Below are positions 1 to 7,825 of a stretch of 22,212 nucleotides of DNA, piece after piece. The notes beneath the pieces were generated by a model. That model worked only from the letters and a program-made list of their open reading frames with translations. It was not told the origin of the DNA and did not search any database. This DNA comes from Intrasporangium_A sp039812505 (GTDB taxonomy: Bacteria; Actinomycetota; Actinomycetes; Actinomycetales; Dermatophilaceae): positions 1 through 22,212 of the forward strand of contig NZ_JBDIAQ010000057.1 of the NCBI RefSeq assembly GCF_039812505.1, given 5' to 3'. Each line of letters starts with the position of its first letter. The stretch's first letter is position 1. A program made the translations under genes and the position numbers.

Positions 1-1215
1 ACCGGGATCGCCGCCTTCGGCGCGGTCGACGGGCAGCTCGCCGTCGGCGGCATCCCACTCGGGCGGCTTGCCGAACGGGTCGGGTCCACGCCGTTCTTCG
101 CCTACGACCGGGCCCTGCTGGAGCGCCGGATCGCCACGCTGCGCACCACCCTGCCCGCAGGCATCGAGCTGAGCTATGCGATGAAGGCCAACCCGATGCC
201 TGCGGTCGCCCAGCACATCGCGGGGCTGGTGGACGCCATCGACGTCGCCTCCGCCCTCGAGCTGCGGACCGCGCTGGACACCGGGATGCGGCCCGAACGG
301 ATCAGCTTCGCGGGCCCGGGCAAGACGGTCGCCGAGATCCGCCAGGCCGTCGCCTCCGGGGTGATCATCGAGGTCGAGTCGGCGACCGAGGCGCACCGCG
401 TCGTGGCGGCGGGCGAGGACCTCGGGCTGCGCCCCAGGCTGGCAGTGCGGGTGAACCCCGACTTCGCGATCAAGGGCTCCGGCATGCGGATGGGTGGCGG
501 ACCCCAGCAGTTCGGCGTCGACGCCGAGGCGGTCCCTGCGCTGCTCGAGTCCCTCGAGCCGAGGGACGTCGACTTCGAGGGTTTCCACGTCTTCGCCGGC
601 TCGCAGAACCTGCGGGCGGAGATCATCTGCGAGGCCCAGCGCCGGACGGTGGAGCTCGTCCTCGGTCTGGCCAAGGCGTCGCCCTGGCCGGTGCGGTACC
701 TCAATCTCGGCGGCGGGTTCGGGATCCCCTACTTCGAGCGGGACACGCCACTCGACCTCGACGCCGTAGGGGCCAACCTGGCGGCGCTGCTGGAGGACGA
801 GATCCGGCCGAACCTGCCCGAGGCTCGCACCGTGATCGAGCTGGGGCGCTACATCGTCGGCGAGTGCGGCGTCTACGTCACCCGGGTCGTGGACCGCAAG
901 GTGTCGCGCGGACAGGTCTACCTCGTCGTCGACGGCGGCATGCACCACCAGCTCGCCGCGTCGGGCAACCTCGGACAGGCGATCCGCCGCAACTACCCGC
1001 TGGCCGTCGGCACCCGCGTCGACAAGGCTGAGCGCGAGAAGGTCAACGTCGTGGGCTGCCTGTGCACCCCACTGGACCTGCTGGGCAATCAGGTGCTCCT
1101 GCCCGAGGCAGACATCGGCGATCTGGTGGTGGTCTTCCAGGCCGGGGCATACGGCCTGACGGCCAGCCCCACGGCCTTCCTCGGGCACCCCATGCCCCCT
1201 GAGATACTGGTCTGA
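1..1215 (+). CDS. PLP-dependent decarboxylase, exosortase A-associated type (5' end outside window)
   Basis: The reading frame is open from base 1, so the start lies upstream; the ATG at 181 is internal because it sits inside the conserved PLP-lysine motif YAMKANP (Lys codon 184-186). The protein is a fold-type III decarboxylase related to diaminopimelate and ornithine decarboxylases. Visible landmarks are the N-terminal GSTPFFAYD segment, FHVFAGSQ (GSQ motif), LNLGGGFGIPY (glycine-rich phosphate-binding loop), IELGRYIVGECG, CLCTPLD (the conserved active-site Cys region) and a C-terminal GAYG. The wording of these motifs fits the family annotated as pyridoxal-dependent decarboxylase, exosortase A system-associated, better than LysA. 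Its true substrate is unknown. An acyl carrier protein follows 13 bases later, an arrangement typical of this family; an acyl-CoA ligase-like partner would be expected upstream. The family call is fairly secure and the role in EPS or surface-lipid synthesis is inferred. Confidence 0.88.
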   Translation, partial: TGIAAFGAVDGQLAVGGIPLGRLAERVGSTPFFAYDRALLERRIATLRTTLPAGIELSYAMKANPMPAVAQHIAGLVDAIDVASALELRTALDTGMRPERISFAGPGKTVAEIRQAVASGVIIEVESATEAHRVVAAGEDLGLRPRLAVRVNPDFAIKGSGMRMGGGPQQFGVDAEAVPALLESLEPRDVDFEGFHVFAGSQNLRAEIICEAQRRTVELVLGLAKASPWPVRYLNLGGGFGIPYFERDTPLDLDAVGANLAALLEDEIRPNLPEARTVIELGRYIVGECGVYVTRVVDRKVSRGQVYLVVDGGMHHQLAASGNLGQAIRRNYPLAVGTRVDKAEREKVNVVGCLCTPLDLLGNQVLLPEADIGDLVVVFQAGAYGLTASPTAFLGHPMPPEILV

Positions 1216-1228
1216 GCGAAAGGACATC

Positions 1229-1501
1229 ATGCAGACACGCAGCTCCACCCTCGACGGGGTGATCACGACCATCGTCGAGACACTGGGCATCCAGGACCGC
1301 GCCGACACGTTGACCGAGTCGACTCCGCTCTTCGGCAGCATGCCCGAGCTCGACTCGCTCGCGGTCGTCGAGATGGCGACCTCCCTCGAGGAGCGCTTCG
1401 GCTTCTACATCGAGGACGACGAGTTCACCGGCGACCTCTTCGAGACGGTCGGCACCCTGGCGGCGTTCGTCGAGAACAAGCTGGCGTCGAGCCAAACGTG
1501 A
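1229..1501 (+). CDS. Acyl carrier protein (phosphopantetheine-binding)
   Basis: This 90-residue protein has the size and helical pattern of an acyl carrier protein. The DSL motif at residues 42-44, within ELDSLAVVEM, supplies Ser43 as the likely 4'-phosphopantetheine attachment site. The C-terminal half (EERFGFYIEDDEF, then LFETVGTLAAFVENKL) matches helices II-IV of PF00550 proteins. The ATG at 1229 follows an AAAGGA ribosome-binding site (1219-1224) and lies 13 bases after the decarboxylase stop, so the two are almost certainly co-transcribed. It is probably not the fatty-acid-synthase ACP, because its neighbour is an exosortase-associated-type decarboxylase rather than fab genes. A dedicated carrier for an amino-acyl or acyl intermediate is the likely role; the cargo cannot be read from sequence. 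Confidence 0.87.
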   Translation: MQTRSSTLDGVITTIVETLGIQDRADTLTESTPLFGSMPELDSLAVVEMATSLEERFGFYIEDDEFTGDLFETVGTLAAFVENKLASSQT

Positions 1502-1504
1502 TCC

Positions 1505-1554
1505 CGGTGAGGTGAGAGCTGCCCGCGTAGCACTCGGCAGCTGTCACCTCACCG
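1505..1554. terminator. Strong hairpin, likely bidirectional terminator
   Basis: The left arm GGTGAGGTGAGAGCTGCC (1506-1523) pairs with the right arm GGCAGCTGTCACCTCACC (1536-1553) with one mismatch. A closing C-G pair at 1505/1554 makes 19 positions around a 12-base loop. It lies four bases after the ACP stop and overlaps the last codons and stop of the convergent EEP-family gene. There is no T-run, which is common in actinobacterial terminators. Function is inferred from position and stem strength. Confidence 0.8.
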
Positions 1555-2548
1555 CCCGGCGGACCGTCGCCAGGACCCCGAGGTGGTCGGCACCCGGCGT
1601 CGCCACGCGGTCGACCGCGTTCACGACGAGCTGCCGTGACACGAGCACGTGGTCGATCTGGACCAGCGGCGGCACCGCTATCCCGAGACGACGCTCTTGG
1701 CCACCGGCCGGGAAGGTCGGCTGGAAGCCACCGTTGACCGCGTCGACCGCGTCGGTCAGTCCCAGTGACTCGAGCGCCCGCACCGGCCAGTGGTCGAGCG
1801 TCGCGTTGAGGTCGCCGGCCACGATCGTCGGGTCCGGATCGTGCGCGAGGCTGGTGCGGACCGCCTCGACGACACGAGCCCCGTCCTCCGACCACACACC
1901 GGGGCGGTAGGGCTGCACGGGGTGCAGCGCAAAGAGGGTGGCCGGGCCGATCGGGCTCGATTCGATCCGCACCGAGCGGCCGGCGCCGTGCAGCGTCATC
2001 GGTTCGTCGTCAGCGAGCGGGTACCGGCTGAAGGCGACCACTCCGCCGCCGTTGTCGGCAAGATGGGGCAGCTGCACGGGCACCGAGGACCGCTGGACGG
2101 CTGCCCACTGCGCCGGCCCCATGTCGCACAGCACGAGCACGTCGACCCCACGGTCGCGTACCTCGCGTGCGAGCGCATCGGCGTCGCCGTACTCGAAGTT
2201 CTGGGTCATCACGACGAGCGGCTCCCCTCCCGCCGCCGGTTGTGAGCCGACGTAGAGCGGCGCCAGCCACACGACGTGCAGGGCGGTGGCTACCAGCCCG
2301 ACCAGGGACAGGACCTGGCCGAGCAGGCGGGCACCACCACGATGGGCCACCGCGACGGCCACCCCCGTCACGAGGAGCAGCGCTGCCGGCACCAGCCCAA
2401 AGGGGGTGAAGGCGACGAGCTCGATCCCGCGCCGGCTGTCCGGGTCCGTCAACCGCGGCACCGTGAGCAGCCCGACACCGAGCAGCGCTGCACCGGCGAC
2501 GACCCACAGCAGAGCGCGCCAGACCCGGCCAACCGTCCCGCGTGTCAC
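1544..2548 (-). CDS. Membrane-anchored endonuclease/exonuclease/phosphatase (EEP) family protein
   Basis: The 334-residue protein has about three hydrophobic N-terminal segments (roughly residues 9-30, 43-68 and 76-99) followed by an EEP-fold domain (PF03372) likely exposed outside the membrane. Catalytic-domain landmarks are TQNF (115-118), FSRYPL (173-178), ALHP (207-210), GDLNATLDHWPVR (Asp246 and Asn248), IDHVLVS (Asp299, His300) and GADHLGVLATV (Asp321, His322). The usual Glu of the LQE motif seems replaced by Asp142 (LCDM). The family hydrolyses phosphodiesters in nucleic acids, phosphoinositides or sphingolipids, and the substrate here is unknown. The start is GTG at 2548, 10 bases after the ppx stop, with no convincing ribosome-binding site, so it probably depends on upstream translation. 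It is the last gene of the eno operon. Confidence 0.85.
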   Translation of the reverse strand: MTRGTVGRVWRALLWVVAGAALLGVGLLTVPRLTDPDSRRGIELVAFTPFGLVPAALLLVTGVAVAVAHRGGARLLGQVLSLVGLVATALHVVWLAPLYVGSQPAAGGEPLVVMTQNFEYGDADALAREVRDRGVDVLVLCDMGPAQWAAVQRSSVPVQLPHLADNGGGVVAFSRYPLADDEPMTLHGAGRSVRIESSPIGPATLFALHPVQPYRPGVWSEDGARVVEAVRTSLAHDPDPTIVAGDLNATLDHWPVRALESLGLTDAVDAVNGGFQPTFPAGGQERRLGIAVPPLVQIDHVLVSRQLVVNAVDRVATPGADHLGVLATVRRAVR

Positions 2549-2558
2549 AAGAGCCCGC

Positions 2559-3524
2559 TCACGCCCCGAGCGAACGGGCGATGCCGTCGAGGATGTCGTG
2601 CTCCGAGGCGATCACGCTGTCAACGCCGGCCACCGTCGCGACCCGCTCGACGACGCGGCTCCAGACGAGCGCCCCGGCACCGATGACGTCGACCCGCCCC
2701 GGATGCATGTAGGGCAGCGCGGCCCGCTCGGCCCGGGTCAGGTGCAGCAGGTCCGCCGCGGCGGCCAGGACCTCGCCGACCGGCGCCCGGGACAGGTGGA
2801 TGGCCGCCGGGTCGTACCCGGGCAGCCGCAGCACGTGGGCCGCGATGGTCGTCACCGTGCCGGCCAGGCCGACCAGCGCACGCACACCCCGGAACGGCAC
2901 GACTCGGGCCGCAAGGTCGATGGCCGCGTCGATGTCGCGGGTGGCGGCGTCGATCTCGCCGCGGGTGGGCGGGTCGCTGACCAGGTGGCGCTCGGTCATC
3001 CGGACGCAACCGATGTCCACCGAGCGCTCCGCCTCGACCGCGACCGTCCCAAGGACGAACTCGGTGGACCCGCCGCCGAGATCGACGACCAGGTAGGGCC
3101 CTTCGACGCCGCTGGCGACCAGGTCACCGGTCGCACCGCGAAACGACAGTGCCGCCTCCTCGTCGCCCGAGACGACCTCGGGGTCGACGGGCTGTCCCCA
3201 GTGTTCGACGAAGGCAGCACGCACGCCATCGACGAACTCGTCGGCGTTGCGGGCGTCGCGCGAGGCCGAGGTCGCCACGAAGCGGACCCGGACGGCCCCC
3301 AGCGAGCGGCACTGGGCGGCATACTCCCTCGTCATCGCCAGCGTGCGCGCCATCGAGGCGGGGGCGATCACACCGGTGCGGTCGATGCCCTGCCCGAGTC
3401 GCACGATCTCCATGCGGCGCACGACGTCTCGGAGTGTCCTGGTGGCCGGGTCGAGGTCCGCCACCAGGAGCCGGATCGAGTTGGTGCCGCAGTCGACCGC
3501 TGCGACCCGGGTGGTGTCAGCCAT
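2559..3524 (-). CDS. ppx: Ppx/GppA family exopolyphosphatase (short form)
   Basis: This 321-residue protein of the actin-like ATPase fold hydrolyses inorganic polyphosphate or pppGpp; short actinobacterial forms like this are usually called Ppx2/Ppx1. The phosphate-binding motif VDCGTNSIRLL lies at residues 10-20, VATSASRDARN at 83-93, SGDEEAALSF at 119-128 and the second phosphate loop VVDLGGGSTEF at 146-156. GLAGTVTT follows further on. The C-terminal HD-like domain of long Ppx proteins is absent, as expected for this subgroup. The frame remains open to 3707, but the ATG at 3524 is chosen because it starts directly before the first motif and overlaps the end of the DUF501 gene by 8 bases, implying translational coupling. 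Whether it prefers polyphosphate or pppGpp cannot be decided. Confidence 0.93.
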   Translation of the reverse strand: MADTTRVAAVDCGTNSIRLLVADLDPATRTLRDVVRRMEIVRLGQGIDRTGVIAPASMARTLAMTREYAAQCRSLGAVRVRFVATSASRDARNADEFVDGVRAAFVEHWGQPVDPEVVSGDEEAALSFRGATGDLVASGVEGPYLVVDLGGGSTEFVLGTVAVEAERSVDIGCVRMTERHLVSDPPTRGEIDAATRDIDAAIDLAARVVPFRGVRALVGLAGTVTTIAAHVLRLPGYDPAAIHLSRAPVGEVLAAAADLLHLTRAERAALPYMHPGRVDVIGAGALVWSRVVERVATVAGVDSVIASEHDILDGIARSLGA

Positions 3525-4059
3525 GCCCGATCCCCGCGCCCTGGACGGCCTGTTGCTGCGCGCACGAGGTCGGCGACCACCAGTCACCGAGCAGGTCGAG
3601 GGCTTCGTCCCCGAGCGGGTTGACGCCCCGCCCGGCGGCCAGCGCGTGCGCGACCAGCACGTGCAGGCACTTGACGCGGGTCGGCATGCCGCCCGCCGAG
3701 GTGCCATGGATCTCGGCGACGTGGCCGAGCTCCGCGCGGCTGGCGAGGTAGCGCTCGTGGGCCTGCCGGTATGCCGCTCGCAGCGTCGCGTCGGCGGCGA
3801 GCCGCTCGTTCATCTGCCGCATCAGCCCCGCCGACTCGAGTGTGCTGACGGCTCCGGTAAGGCGGGGGCATGTCGCGTAGAACGTGGTGGGGAAGGGTGT
3901 GCCGTCGGGCAGGCGCGGCTCGGTGCGCACCACGTCGGGCTGGCCGCACGGGCAGCGGTGCGCGACCGCCACGACCCCGCGAGGCGACCGGCCGAGCTGT
4001 CGCCGGACGGCGACCAGATCGGTGTCACCGACCCGGCCCGGCAGCGCACCACCGGTCAT
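3517..4059 (-). CDS. DUF501 family protein
   Basis: The 180-residue protein matches the DUF501 family (PF04417), a conserved actinobacterial family of unknown function found between ftsB/divIC-like and ppx genes. Visible features are HRCPCGQPDVVRTEP with a C-x-C pair (Cys37, Cys39), a segment GTPFPTTFYATCPRL with a third Cys, a helical stretch rich in Ala/Arg (about 76-115), and GGMPTRVKCLHVLVAHALA (about 123-141). The Cys distribution could bind a metal, but that is only a suggestion. The start is ATG at 4059, which overlaps the upstream gene's stop as ATGA. Its 3' end overlaps the ppx start by 8 bases. Gene order strongly supports the family call; the biochemical role is unknown. Confidence 0.92.
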   Translation of the reverse strand: MTGGALPGRVGDTDLVAVRRQLGRSPRGVVAVAHRCPCGQPDVVRTEPRLPDGTPFPTTFYATCPRLTGAVSTLESAGLMRQMNERLAADATLRAAYRQAHERYLASRAELGHVAEIHGTSAGGMPTRVKCLHVLVAHALAAGRGVNPLGDEALDLLGDWWSPTSCAQQQAVQGAGIGHG

Positions 4060-4694
4060 CGTGAGCCGTCCTCGACGCCCTGCGTGGCGTCGCGGGCCGT
4101 GGTGCCCGTCGCCCCGGCAGCGGGACGGTCGGCGATCTGGATGGACTGCCATACCTTGCCGTACCACGGCGCCGCGTCGTTGGCCAGCGGCGCCGCCACG
4201 ATCGGCTGGGGCTCGGTCACGGCGTCGCCGTCCGGGCGGAGCCCGATCACCGTGTAGGACTTCTCGCCGACCTTGACGAACTTCAGCCGCTCGCGGGCCT
4301 GCTGCTCGATGAAGGCAGGGTCGCGCCACAGTGCCGCCTGCCGCTCGAGGTCGGCCACCGCGACATGTTGCTGGGCCACCTTGTCCCGCAGCGCGGTCAC
4401 CTCGTCCTGCTGCTGCAGCAGCGAGCGGAGCGTCGGCACGAGGGTGACCGCGAGCATGACCACGATGCCGACCAGGATCGCGCCGCGCACCCAGGCCGTC
4501 GACGGTGGTGGGGGCGACGGCGGCAGGCTGCGCACCCGGGCCGCGCTGCCGGGGCGTTCGCTGCCGAGGCGGGGTCGCCCGGCCCGAGGGCCCGGTCCCG
4601 CCCCGCCGCGACGCGGCGCGGACCGAGCACCTGCCGGACGCGGTCTGGTGCCGCTCGGCGCCCGACCCGTGCGCGCAGGGGTACGGTCGGCCAT
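4056..4694 (-). CDS. ftsB: FtsB/DivIC-like septum formation initiator protein
   Basis: This 212-residue bitopic membrane protein has a long Arg/Pro/Ala/Gly-rich cytoplasmic tail (residues 1-66), one transmembrane helix (about 67-88) and a short coiled coil (about 90-122: LLQQQDEVTALRDKVAQQ and onward). The conserved PAFIEQQARERLKFVKVGE segment (126-144) is characteristic of the DivIC/FtsB family (PF04977). In the divisome this family pairs with FtsL and FtsQ/DivIB to activate septal peptidoglycan synthesis. The low-complexity N-terminus is longer than in Escherichia coli FtsB (about 100 residues) but normal for actinobacteria. The ATG at 4694 lies 8 bases after the enolase stop. The C-terminal tail after residue 160 has no recognisable domain. 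Calling it FtsB rather than DivIC is a matter of naming. Confidence 0.92.
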   Translation of the reverse strand: MADRTPARTGRAPSGTRPRPAGARSAPRRGGAGPGPRAGRPRLGSERPGSAARVRSLPPSPPPPSTAWVRGAILVGIVVMLAVTLVPTLRSLLQQQDEVTALRDKVAQQHVAVADLERQAALWRDPAFIEQQARERLKFVKVGEKSYTVIGLRPDGDAVTEPQPIVAAPLANDAAPWYGKVWQSIQIADRPAAGATGTTARDATQGVEDGSR

Positions 4695-4702
4695 CGTGCG
4701 GC

Positions 4703-6007
4703 TCAGCCCCCGTCGGCGGGGTAGCGGGACCGGTCGAACCGCGGGAAGGCGCCGGCACCGGCATACACCGCCGCGTCGTCCAGCTCCTCCTCGATGCGGA
4801 GCAGCTGGTTGTACTTCGCGACGCGCTCGGACCTGGCCGGCGCCCCGGTCTTGATCTGGCCGCAGTTCGTCGCGACAGCGAGGTCGGCGATCGTGGTGTC
4901 CTCGGTCTCGCCCGAGCGGTGGCTCATCATGCAGCGGTAGCCGCTGGTCTGCGCGAGCGCGACCGCGTCGAGCGTCTCGGTGAGCGTGCCGATCTGGTTG
5001 ACCTTGACGAGCAGCGCGTTGGCGGTGCTGGTCCGGATGCCCCGCGAGAGCCGCTCCGGGTTCGTGACGAACAGGTCGTCCCCGACCAGCTGGACGCGAG
5101 CGCCCAGCCGCTCGGTGATGGTCCGCCAGCCGTCCCAGTCGTCCTCGTCGAGCGGGTCCTCGATGGAGACGAGGGGATAGGCCTCGGTGAGCTCGGCGTA
5201 GTAGTCGGCCATCTCGGCGGCCGACCGGCTCGTCCCCTCGAAGCGGTAGCTGCCGCTCTCGTGGAACTCGGAGGCCGCGACGTCGAGCGCCAGGGCGATC
5301 TGCGTGCCCGGGGCGTAGCCGGCCGCGGTGACAGCCTCCAGGATGACGTCGAGCGCCTCGCGGTTGGACGGCAGGCTCGGCGCGAAGCCGCCCTCGTCGC
5401 CGAGCCCGGTCGCCAGGCCACGTCCGTGCAGCACCTTCTTGAGGGCATGGTAGACCTCCGCCCCCCAGCGCAGCGCTTCACGGAAGCTGGGTGCGCCTAC
5501 CGGCGCGATCATGAACTCCTGGATGTCGACGTTGGTGTCGGCGTGGGAGCCGCCGTTGAGGATGTTCATCATCGGCACCGGCAGCACGTGCGCGTTCGGA
5601 CCGCCCACGTACCGGAACAACGGCAGGCCGGCCGACTCCGCGGCCGCACGAGCCACGGCGAGGGACACGCCCAGAATGGCGTTGGCGCCCAGGCCCGACT
5701 TGTTGGCGGTGCCGTCCAGGGCGATCATCTCCCCGTCGACGAGGCGCTGCTCGCTGGCGTCGAAGCCGATCAGGGCAGGACCGATGTCCTCGAGGACCGC
5801 CTCGACGGCCTGCTCGACACCCTTGCCGAGGTAGCGGCCCGAGTCGCCGTCGCGGCGCTCAGCGGCCTCGAAGGCACCCGTGGACGCCCCGGACGGCACG
5901 GCCGCCCGGGCGAAGGTGCCGTCGTCGAGACGGACCTCGACCTCGACGGTCGGGTTGCCACGCGAGTCAAGGATCTCGCGGGCGCCAATCTCCTCGATGC
6001 TGGCCAC
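4703..6007 (-). CDS. eno: Enolase (phosphopyruvate hydratase)
   Basis: The full-length 434-residue glycolytic enzyme interconverts 2-phosphoglycerate and phosphoenolpyruvate in the cytoplasm. The mobile loop SGASTGAFEAAE is at residues 39-50, GGSHA at 152-156 (His155), and the catalytic acid lies in GDEGGFAP (Glu205). The Mg2+ ligands are Asp242, Glu283 and Asp310, the catalytic base is Lys335 in LLVKVNQIGT, and SHRSGETEDTTIADLAV (362-378) is the C-terminal signature. All key residues are present. The start is GTG at 6007, preceded by GGGAGGGG about 3-5 bases away. It is the first gene of a five-gene operon. A TAGGCT -10-like hexamer on the minus strand (6070-6065) would give a leader of about 50 bases, with no good -35 box. 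Confidence 0.98.
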   Translation of the reverse strand: MASIEEIGAREILDSRGNPTVEVEVRLDDGTFARAAVPSGASTGAFEAAERRDGDSGRYLGKGVEQAVEAVLEDIGPALIGFDASEQRLVDGEMIALDGTANKSGLGANAILGVSLAVARAAAESAGLPLFRYVGGPNAHVLPVPMMNILNGGSHADTNVDIQEFMIAPVGAPSFREALRWGAEVYHALKKVLHGRGLATGLGDEGGFAPSLPSNREALDVILEAVTAAGYAPGTQIALALDVAASEFHESGSYRFEGTSRSAAEMADYYAELTEAYPLVSIEDPLDEDDWDGWRTITERLGARVQLVGDDLFVTNPERLSRGIRTSTANALLVKVNQIGTLTETLDAVALAQTSGYRCMMSHRSGETEDTTIADLAVATNCGQIKTGAPARSERVAKYNQLLRIEEELDDAAVYAGAGAFPRFDRSRYPADGG

Positions 6008-6328
6008 AGGCCCCTCCCGGGTGTCGACTCCGTCGCTGGCGGCTCGGTATGCCCCTGCACGTCGAGCCTAGCCCGTCGCCCCACCGCAGGCCGGCAGCGA
6101 CGCGGGCTCAACGTGGCGCACGTCACATTCCCTACCAATCCAATTCATACCGGACATATTCCACGAATACGAAATGGAATGATATGCTCGGATATTACCG
6201 GCGAGTATCGATCATTCTTTTCCATTTCGCTGAAATGACGTCGGGCCTTGGCGAGACTGGCAACAGCTGCTGGTTCCGACAGAGCCCGGCATTGGGGGAC
6301 CAAACCAACGTGGTGGGGTGGACTAGGT
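6008..6328. promoter_or_regulatory. Divergent intergenic region between eno and the EPS phosphotransferase gene
   Basis: About 320 bases without a supported gene. The half near eno is GC-rich and holds a TAGGCT -10-like hexamer on the minus strand. The stretch from about 6120 to 6240 is sharply more A/T-rich than anything nearby on either side and contains a long imperfect hairpin (separate entry). I found no convincing -35/-10 pair for the plus-strand gene and no known riboswitch core. The region presumably carries both divergent promoters and any EPS-specific control. Confidence 0.6.
6170..6229. repeat. Long imperfect inverted repeat in the EPS phosphotransferase leader
   Basis: CGAAATGGAATGAT (6170-6183) is the inverse of ATCATT (6211-6216) plus CCATTTCG (6222-6229), interrupted by a 5-base insert CTTTT. 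Inside it, GATA (6181-6184) and CTCG (6187-6190) can pair with TATC (6206-6209) and CGAG (6202-6205), leaving a loop of about 11 bases. The result is a stem of nearly 60 bases with bulges. It could be a transcription-factor site or a structured 5' leader; sequence alone cannot choose. Confidence 0.6.
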
Positions 6329-7825
6329 ATGGTTGAAACCGTTCGTGAGCCGTTGCTCACGTTTGAAAACAGGCGTCGAGAGCGACTGGCCAGGCAGGCC
6401 CCGGTTCGACCGCGAGGGATCCAGTACTGGCGAACCTCGTTGGTAGCCGGAGACTTTGCCGTCATCGTGGTGGCCACGGTGGTGGCGATGCTCGCCCGTC
6501 CGAGACTCGGGTTCTTCGACACGACAATCGCCGAGGTACCCGGGGTGATCGGCCCGGCCGGGGTCGGGATGGTGGCCGTCTGGATGCTCGCAAACCTCGC
6601 ATCCGGGACATACAGCCAAAGCCGGCTCGGGGTCGGCACGAGCGAATACGCCCGCATTCTCACGGGGGCGGCGCTGACCGCCGGGCTCGTCAGCATGGCC
6701 TGCTATCTGACGCAGTACAACCTGGCCAGGGGGTTCTTCGCCCTCATGTTCATCGTCGGGGTACCGATGCTGGTGCTGTGGCGCTGGGGCGCCCGTCGGG
6801 TGGTGCACCGGGCCCGCCGCCACGGCCATCTGATGTCACGGGTGCTCGTCTCGGGCTCGCCGGCGCACGTCGACGAGGTGTGCAAGGTGTTGCGGCGGGA
6901 CAGCTGGATGGGCTACCAGGTCGTCGGGGCGCTGCTGCCCTCGTCCGCACCGGTGGCGGCCACGCCGGCCGGCATTCCGGTGTGCGGCGTGACGACCGAA
7001 GTGGCCGACATCGTCCCCCAGCAGGACGCGGACATCGTCGTCTTCACCGAGGGGGCCTTTCCCACTGCCGGCGACTTCCGGCGCACGACGTGGGAGCTCG
7101 AGGGCTCGCCGGTGCAGATGGTCGTCGTGCCCAGCCTGGGTGACATCTCGGCCGGCCGGCTCGAGATGCGCCCGGTCGCCGGGCTGCCGCTGGTCCACGT
7201 CGAGCAGCCGCAGGGCATGGCTGCCTCCCGAGGTCTCAAGCGCGCGTTCGACATCGTCGGGGCCGGCCTGATGCTGTTGCTCGCCGCGCCGGTGATGGGT
7301 CTGGTCGCGCTGTCGATCCGACTGGAGGACGGTGGCCCGGTCCTGTTCCGTCAGACCCGGGTGGGTCGGGACGAGGAGAACTTCGACTGCCTGAAGTTCC
7401 GCAGCATGTGCCCGGATGCAGAGGCCCGACAGGCGGAGCTGCAGGATCACAACCTGAACGCCGACGGGGTGCTCTTCAAGCTCAAGGAGGACCCGCGGGT
7501 CACCCGCGTCGGCAAGCTGATCCGCCGGTTCTCCCTCGACGAGCTGCCCCAGCTGGTCAACGTCATCAGGGGAGAGATGAGTCTGGTCGGGCCACGGCCC
7601 GCTCTGCCGAAGGAGGTACGCGACTACCCTCCCGAGGCACACCGACGGCTCCACGTGCGCCCGGGCCTGACCGGCCTGTGGCAGGTCTCCGGACGTTCGG
7701 ACCTGGCCTGGGAGGACGCTGTGCGGCTGGACCTCTACTACGTGGACAACTGGTCGATCGTGCAGGACCTGTCCATCGTGATGCGAACGGTCCAAGCGGT
7801 CTTCGCCTCGCGCGGTGCCTACTGA
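6329..7825 (+). CDS. EPS polyprenyl glycosylphosphotransferase (initiating sugar transferase)
   Basis: This 498-residue membrane enzyme would transfer a sugar-1-phosphate from a nucleotide sugar to undecaprenyl phosphate, the first step of repeat-unit synthesis. Four or five hydrophobic segments lie between residues 36 and 151. A CoA-binding-like domain (PF13727) spans about 168-290. A further helix at about 308-330 leads into the bacterial sugar transferase domain (PF02397). Motifs there are KFRSM (356-360), FSLDELPQLVNV (Asp404-Glu405, the catalytic DE pair of this family), SLVGPRPALP (418-427) and RPGLTGLWQVSGRS (444-457). The frame is open from a TTG at 6248, but the ATG at 6329 starts closer to the family's usual N-terminus; the ribosome-binding site (AGG) is weak, so the start is uncertain. 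The transferred sugar cannot be predicted. It lies alone between two housekeeping operons of opposite strand. Confidence 0.93.
   Translation: MVETVREPLLTFENRRRERLARQAPVRPRGIQYWRTSLVAGDFAVIVVATVVAMLARPRLGFFDTTIAEVPGVIGPAGVGMVAVWMLANLASGTYSQSRLGVGTSEYARILTGAALTAGLVSMACYLTQYNLARGFFALMFIVGVPMLVLWRWGARRVVHRARRHGHLMSRVLVSGSPAHVDEVCKVLRRDSWMGYQVVGALLPSSAPVAATPAGIPVCGVTTEVADIVPQQDADIVVFTEGAFPTAGDFRRTTWELEGSPVQMVVVPSLGDISAGRLEMRPVAGLPLVHVEQPQGMAASRGLKRAFDIVGAGLMLLLAAPVMGLVALSIRLEDGGPVLFRQTRVGRDEENFDCLKFRSMCPDAEARQAELQDHNLNADGVLFKLKEDPRVTRVGKLIRRFSLDELPQLVNVIRGEMSLVGPRPALPKEVRDYPPEAHRRLHVRPGLTGLWQVSGRSDLAWEDAVRLDLYYVDNWSIVQDLSIVMRTVQAVFASRGAY

Noticed and set aside
181..183. ATG as the true start of the first decarboxylase
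   Set aside because: It lies one codon before the PLP lysine, so using it would delete the N-terminal domain; the frame stays open to base 1 with family-like sequence.
3525..3707. N-terminal extension of the Ppx protein
   Set aside because: It overlaps the DUF501 coding region and has random composition; the ATG at 3524 precedes the first conserved motif directly.
4505..6238. A long plus-strand open frame opposite eno and ftsB
   Set aside because: Antisense to well-supported genes, with low-complexity composition and no family resemblance.
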